Part shown: in pieces, positions 45,482 through 49,144 of the stretch
How the letters are laid out: the number at the start of each line of letters is the position of its first letter
Position numbering within the stretch: position 1 is the first letter of the stretch
Source: CAZEAN01 sp964510225
GTDB taxonomy: Bacteria > Planctomycetota > Planctomycetia > Isosphaerales > Isosphaeraceae
Reading direction: 5' to 3'
Length of the DNA stretch: 49,144 nucleotides
NCBI GenBank assembly: GCA_964510225.1
Contig: CAZEAN010000038.1
Coordinates: 1-49,144, forward strand
Made by a program: the position numbers and the translations under genes
Notes under the pieces: generated by a model
Seen by the model: the letters and a program-made list of their open reading frames with translations, nothing else
Told to the model about the DNA's origin: nothing
Databases searched by the model: none

Positions 45482-46645
45482 ATGAAGACAATGACGTATC
45501 ACGGCAGGACTATCAAAGAGGCGCTGATTCGGGTCCGACGCGACCTCGGCGGCTCTGCCCTGATTCTCGAAACAAAACGTGTCCGGCGCCGGCGATGGTT
45601 TGGCAACCGAGATGGTGTGGAAGTAGTGGTCGCAGAGGATCGCCAAGGAGCAGGTCCGGGTAAGGCCGAGACTCGTCCGATCTCGATTCCGATCAATCGG
45701 ACTTCGGGCCGTCCATCAAGTAGGTCCGCAGATCCAGTTGATGCCCCCAACCTCAATCGCGCCGGTGGAGAACGGGCGGCTAGCCAACCTCGGTTGGATC
45801 GATCCCGTGGTGAACTCCCTCTTGAGTGGGTCTCGTCATTCGGTCGACTCCTTGATCTAGCGGTCCCGGAACGGATCGCTCGCCGAATCATCGAAGTCGC
45901 CTCCGAGACAATCGGTTCCGACGAGCGTGACCATCCTGAAGCAATTCAAATGGTGTTGCAGCAAGCCGTGGCAACAGGATTTCCGACCGCTCCCCCCGCA
46001 CCTGCAATCCCAGGGTGTCGCAGGACGATTGCGTTGATTGGATCGACAGGTGTCGGCAAGACTAGCACGGTGGCCAAACTCGCCGCTGAGGCTAAATTGC
46101 GACAAGGGTTGAGGGTTGGCATGATGACCCTTGATACGTATCGAATCGCCGCAATCGAACAGCTTCGAATCTACGCGGAGATGATTGACTTGCCGATGAG
46201 TGTCGCTGAAACACCCGAACGAGTCCCGTCTGCCATCGATGAGCTTGGTGAGGTCGACCTTATCGTCATTGATACCGCTGGACGTAATCCAAGGGATCAA
46301 TCGAAGATCGAGGAACTCGGTACGTTGCTCCATGCAGCTCGACCTGATGAAATCCACTTAACCCTCTCCGCGACGATCGGCGAACGGAGTCTGATCACTG
46401 CGGTTGAGCGGTTCGAATTGGTTGGTTTCGATCGGCTGATCATTACCAAGCTCGACGAAGGCGTCGGCTCAGTGGGAGCCTTGCTCAGTGTCGTGGCTCG
46501 CGCCGCACGACCGATCAGCTACCTTACGAACGGTCAGAGAGTCCCTGATGACATTGAGCCCGCCGATGCGCTCAGACTGGCTAGGCTCCTGCTCGATCAA
46601 GAATTCCTGGACAGCAGACCGGGGTTCAACGAATCCGGCGCCTAG
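45482..46645 (+). CDS. flhF: SRP-type GTPase FlhF
   Basis: FlhF is a GTPase related to Ffh and FtsY that sets flagellar number and position, usually with FlhG. The 387-residue protein has the basic N-terminal B domain (MKTMTYHGRTIKEALIRVRR), a variable linker, and a full NG domain. Visible motifs are the P-loop GSTGVGKTSTVAKLAAEA (about 187-204), DTYRIAAIEQLRIYAEM, DTAGRNPRDQ and TKLDEGVGSVG. All GTP-binding elements are intact. It begins 38 bases after flhA and is followed by flhG. Confidence 0.96.
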   Translation: MKTMTYHGRTIKEALIRVRRDLGGSALILETKRVRRRRWFGNRDGVEVVVAEDRQGAGPGKAETRPISIPINRTSGRPSSRSADPVDAPNLNRAGGERAASQPRLDRSRGELPLEWVSSFGRLLDLAVPERIARRIIEVASETIGSDERDHPEAIQMVLQQAVATGFPTAPPAPAIPGCRRTIALIGSTGVGKTSTVAKLAAEAKLRQGLRVGMMTLDTYRIAAIEQLRIYAEMIDLPMSVAETPERVPSAIDELGEVDLIVIDTAGRNPRDQSKIEELGTLLHAARPDEIHLTLSATIGERSLITAVERFELVGFDRLIITKLDEGVGSVGALLSVVARAARPISYLTNGQRVPDDIEPADALRLARLLLDQEFLDSRPGFNESGA

Positions 46646-46921
46646 TTACTTGTGATCGAGCGATTGGGGGCCACACAAGATCAAGTGTCTGGAGCTGGCT
46701 GATTCTGCCCACCCTGTTCCTTTTTTTGTCCGTATTGGGCTGAACCAAAAGTGGGCAGAGATGGTACCCTGCGACATCGCTTTACGGCCTCGACTCAAAA
46801 CGAGTTCCCCTCTGGGTCAACTCCTTTAAGATCGGGGGGAAAGCGGAGGCGATCAGACGTGTTGACGATCGACGGCAGGGATTGCGAAACGAGAGATCCA
46901 TCAACTCACGAAGGAGCGACC

Positions 46922-47863
46922 ATGGCTGATCAAAACGGCGGAGTCCGGAGAAATCCTGTCCCCCATTCAATCAATCCAAACAGACAAGGTACGCGACGCT
47001 CTTCCGCCCTCACAGGGCATGCGCGGTCCTTACTCATCACGAGTGGGAAAGGGGGGGTTGGCACCTCCAATCTCTCGCTTAATCTTGCCGTTGCCCTGGG
47101 CGCGATGGGACGTCGCGTCGTCTTAATCGATGCTGATGCCGGTCTGGCGAACCTCGATGTGCTTTGTGGACTCTCGCTTGATCGGGATCTTGGTGATGCG
47201 ATGGTGAGTGGCCGGCCACTTGCCGAGGCAATCGTAGACGGTCCCGAGACTGTCCGCCTCTTGCCCGGGGTCCATGCTGCACGTGCTGATGATGAGGCCG
47301 TAAACTCCAGCCGCGATCGACTCGCCGACGAGCTTCCTGAAATTGCCGCAGAGACTGGAGCTGACTTCATCCTCATCGATGGCGGATCTGGGCTCAGTCC
47401 TTCAGATTCAGCGTTGGTCGATGTGGTTGACGAAGTCGTGATCGTCGCCACCCCCGAACCAACAGCGGTCACCGATGCGCAAGGGATTGTCGCTCGACTC
47501 CGTCGACGATCGAGTGATGGCCCAACGATTCGTTCCGTGGTCGGCCAAGCACGGTCAAGTGCGGAGGCGATCGAAGCAATCGACCGACTCTCCTCGGCGT
47601 GCCGCTCCTTCTTGGGCACAGCGGTCCGACCAATCGGGCCGGGGTTTGTTCGATTTGATCCCAAGGTACCGCTGGCAGTCCGGAAGCGACGGCCAGTAGT
47701 CCTCGAATATCCGTTGTGCGATGCCTCCCGATCCTATAAGCGACTCGCGCGGGCGTTGGTCGCCGAGACCGACGCATCGGCGCGGTCCACAGGATTGATG
47801 GCCGGCGGGTTCTTTTCGGCGTTTTCCTCGAGGCCAGCCTCGGTCGCCGAAACATCTTCATGA
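46922..47863 (+). CDS. flhG: FlhG/MinD-family protein with altered P-loop
   Basis: FlhG is a MinD-type ATPase that controls FlhF and flagellar number. The 313-residue protein has an N-terminal extension, then the deviant Walker A region SGKGGVGTSNLSLNLA at residues 41-56. The signature Lys43 is kept, but the P-loop Lys that normally follows GG-x-G is Thr48. The DADAGLANLD switch segment is normal; the Walker B region reads LIDGGSGLSPSDS where FlhG usually has D-T/G-AG. AAGGAG at 46911-46916 selects ATG 46922; the open frame from 46751 has no such site. The position after flhF supports the name. ATP hydrolysis is doubtful. Confidence 0.88.
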   Translation: MADQNGGVRRNPVPHSINPNRQGTRRSSALTGHARSLLITSGKGGVGTSNLSLNLAVALGAMGRRVVLIDADAGLANLDVLCGLSLDRDLGDAMVSGRPLAEAIVDGPETVRLLPGVHAARADDEAVNSSRDRLADELPEIAAETGADFILIDGGSGLSPSDSALVDVVDEVVIVATPEPTAVTDAQGIVARLRRRSSDGPTIRSVVGQARSSAEAIEAIDRLSSACRSFLGTAVRPIGPGFVRFDPKVPLAVRKRRPVVLEYPLCDASRSYKRLARALVAETDASARSTGLMAGGFFSAFSSRPASVAETSS

Positions 47864-48164
47864 TCTTGAAATCGACTGTCTCGACCCATCAAGCCAGGTG
47901 GGACCGAAACTGCGGTTCAAGCCGGATGGTTGGATTGTCCGATATTAGCAGAGAGAGCGGGTCCTTGGGGCCCGGTGCTGGGGGAGGAGTTCAATGTCCG
48001 GGTCATCGAAACGGACGCTGATAGCTTTCCCTCAGTTCTTGGACGAGCGACCCCTCCTGCCAACTGCCTTGGGAGCGCGTTCGGCTCAATAAGGTGGAAG
48101 GTTAGGACGGCCCTTGCTGCCAGGATGGTGCAGGGCCGCTCTGCGGATCTCACGGAGGTCAAGG
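47864..48164. other. 301-bp gap before the sigma-factor gene
   Basis: A frame open from 47930 to 48214 runs into the sigma-factor gene, resembles nothing I know and lacks a good ribosome binding site, so I do not call it. No clear promoter or hairpin is seen. Confidence 0.4.
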
Positions 48165-48941
48165 ATGACTGCCAAGGTGGACGTGGACGTCGCCGAGCTG
48201 TGGCGCCAATTTAAGGAGCATCCGACCACCGATTTGCGCAATCGACTTGTCGAGCGCTATTTGCCATTGGTGAAATACAATGCCGAACGGATCTGGCAAC
48301 GGCTGCCTGAAGGGGTCGATCTCGACGACCTCATCTCGGCCGGGATCTTCGGCTTGATGGATGCGATCGATGCCTTTGATCTGGAGCGTGGTGTTAAGTT
48401 TGAAACTTACTGCGTTCCACGGATCCGAGGCGCCATGCTCGACGAGCTTCGGACAATGGACTGGGTCCCTCGGCTCGTCCGAGCCAAGGCAACCCGGATG
48501 GAAGAGGCGCGGAAGACTCTGGAAGCGCAGTTCGGTCGGCCGCCGACTGATCAAGAACTTGCTGCCAAGCTCGGTCTTGACATGGCTGAGTTCGAGAAGA
48601 TGGCGATGGATGCCAATGCGGTCGGTCTGATCTCACTAAATAAGAAATGGTATGAAACCGACAGTTACAAGGATGTCCGTGAAATTGACATCCTTGAAGA
48701 TAAAAAGGGGGAAGATCCGACTCGACGGCTTCAGCGCAAAGACCTCATGCGGATGGTAACGAAGGGGCTTAATCGTAATGAGCGTTTGATTATCATTCTC
48801 TACTACTATGAAGAGCTAACGATGAAAGAGATCGGTGCAACCCTTGATCTCTCTGAATCACGGGTCTCTCAGATGCACTCGTCGATTATCCAGCGCCTCC
48901 AGGCTCAACTCAATGGCCGTCGCCCCGAGTTCGGCACTTAA
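48165..48941 (+). CDS. fliA: FliA/WhiG-family sigma factor
   Basis: A 258-residue sigma-28-type factor with regions 2, 3 and 4. Region 2 has YLPLVKYNAERIWQRLPEGV and DDLISAGIFGLMDAIDAFD, with the -10-recognition segment FETYCVPRIRGAMLDELRTM. Region 3 has FGRPPTDQELAAKLGLDMAE, and region 4 ends with the helix-turn-helix LTMKEIGATLDLSESRVSQM. Sigma-28 factors transcribe late flagellar genes; in planctomycetes relatives may also act more widely. GGAGG at 48154-48158 selects ATG 48165. No anti-sigma FlgM gene is in the window. Confidence 0.95.
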   Translation: MTAKVDVDVAELWRQFKEHPTTDLRNRLVERYLPLVKYNAERIWQRLPEGVDLDDLISAGIFGLMDAIDAFDLERGVKFETYCVPRIRGAMLDELRTMDWVPRLVRAKATRMEEARKTLEAQFGRPPTDQELAAKLGLDMAEFEKMAMDANAVGLISLNKKWYETDSYKDVREIDILEDKKGEDPTRRLQRKDLMRMVTKGLNRNERLIIILYYYEELTMKEIGATLDLSESRVSQMHSSIIQRLQAQLNGRRPEFGT

Positions 48942-48967
48942 ACGGCTCTCAGCTCGATCCTCTCTTG

Positions 48968-49010
48968 GAGTGTTGTTTGGGTCTCACGATTGGGGATCCA
49001 AACAACACTC
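48968..49010 (+). terminator. Strong hairpin after the sigma-factor gene
   Basis: GAGTGTTGTTTGG (48968-48980) pairs perfectly with CCAAACAACACTC (48998-49010), and the stem continues inward through GTCTC/GGGAT-type pairs with G-U wobbles to about 18 bp. It begins 26 bases after the fliA stop. No T-run follows, so it may be a factor-dependent terminator or a transcript-end stabiliser. Confidence 0.65.
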
Positions 49011-49077
49011 AAGATGACTTATGGTAGGTAGAATTGCTGGCGGCCTCGATGTTAAGGCACATCCGGAGGAGCCTTCG

Positions 49078-49144
49078 TTGAGCATCGAACCCGAGACTCA
49101 ACCTTATGATCGAAGCACCAAGTGGTTGATCCAGCACTACCCAG
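49078..49144 (+). CDS. Start of an unidentified protein, 3' partial
   Basis: A TTG at 49078 follows GGAGGA (49065-49070) at the right distance and opens a frame that runs to the end of the window: MSIEPETQPYDRSTKWLIQHYP. This is too short to name. The strong ribosome binding site and the hairpin upstream support a new gene starting here. Confidence 0.5.
   Translation, partial: MSIEPETQPYDRSTKWLIQHYP

Noticed and set aside
46704..46759. TCTGCCCAC/GTGGGCAGA pairing between flhF and flhG
   Set aside because: A 9-bp stem with a 38-base loop and a T-run inside the loop is a poor terminator; possibly chance.
47930..48214. 94-residue open frame before the sigma-factor gene
   Set aside because: It runs into the sigma-factor gene in another frame and resembles no known protein; no convincing ribosome binding site.
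1..49144. CRISPR arrays, tRNA or rRNA genes, insertion sequences, prophage genes
   Set aside because: No regularly spaced repeats, no T-loop/acceptor pattern, no transposase or phage proteins were seen on either strand.

Overview
The window looks like a piece of a planctomycete chromosome (phylum Planctomycetota, probably class Planctomycetia). The evidence is three DUF1559 proteins with GFTLIELLVVIAII prepilin-type N-termini and C-terminal H-x9-DG-like motifs, two large secreted proteins with LEPR-XLL-like N-terminal tags (FEDRVLL and LESREVL), a cytochrome/sugar-dehydrogenase fusion, a CRTAC1-type FG-GAP/ASPIC protein, DUF3179 proteins and a FliA/WhiG sigma factor. Base composition looks moderate in GC. 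I see no tRNA, rRNA, CRISPR array, insertion sequence or prophage. Most genes have clear Shine-Dalgarno sites, and several true starts lie inside longer open frames.

Layout. 1-6580: end of a CARDB/DUF11-like repeat protein, a secreted DUF255 thioredoxin-like protein with a DsbD-like tail, truB and hflX. 6610-10371: a minus-strand sugar dehydrogenase/c-type cytochrome, a solo Hpt protein and a KaiC/RecA-like ATPase. 10631-14370: a CpaC-like secretin with a secreted unknown and a TPR lipoprotein. 14420-18672: a PEBP-family lipoprotein and an M19 dipeptidase (minus strand), two DUF1559 genes and a PepSY-like lipoprotein. 19327-24713: a 1354-residue sialidase-like/PKD-like surface protein convergent with an MFS transporter. 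24881-29978: a B12/radical SAM protein, a BCCT transporter and an overlapping, unusually built solute-binding lipoprotein. 30156-37255: a small LEPR-XLL protein, a DUF3179 gene with an in-frame TGA, a probably highly expressed DUF1559 gene with a 55-residue lipoprotein, a CRTAC1-like lipoprotein and a second DUF3179 gene. 37616-48941: a flagellar basal body/export block fliF-fliG-fliO-fliP-fliQ-fliR-flhB-flhA-flhF-flhG-fliA. The window ends in the first codons of another gene.

The most interesting observation is the DUF3179 gene at 31108-32238. One TGA interrupts it exactly where the family has the first Cys of its CxxC motif. The frame stays open and recognisably DUF3179 for 228 further codons, and a small hairpin with SECIS-like geometry follows the TGA. 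This predicts a membrane-anchored selenoprotein with a UxxC redox motif. A paralogue 5 kb away has lost both redox positions.

The second theme is a divergent flagellar block: FliG has no middle domain and lacks most torque residues, FlhB ends before the NPTH autocleavage domain, and FlhG has Thr in place of the P-loop Lys. The third is a BCCT carrier translationally coupled to an OsmF-like/TAXI-like binding protein, although BCCT carriers normally need no binding protein.
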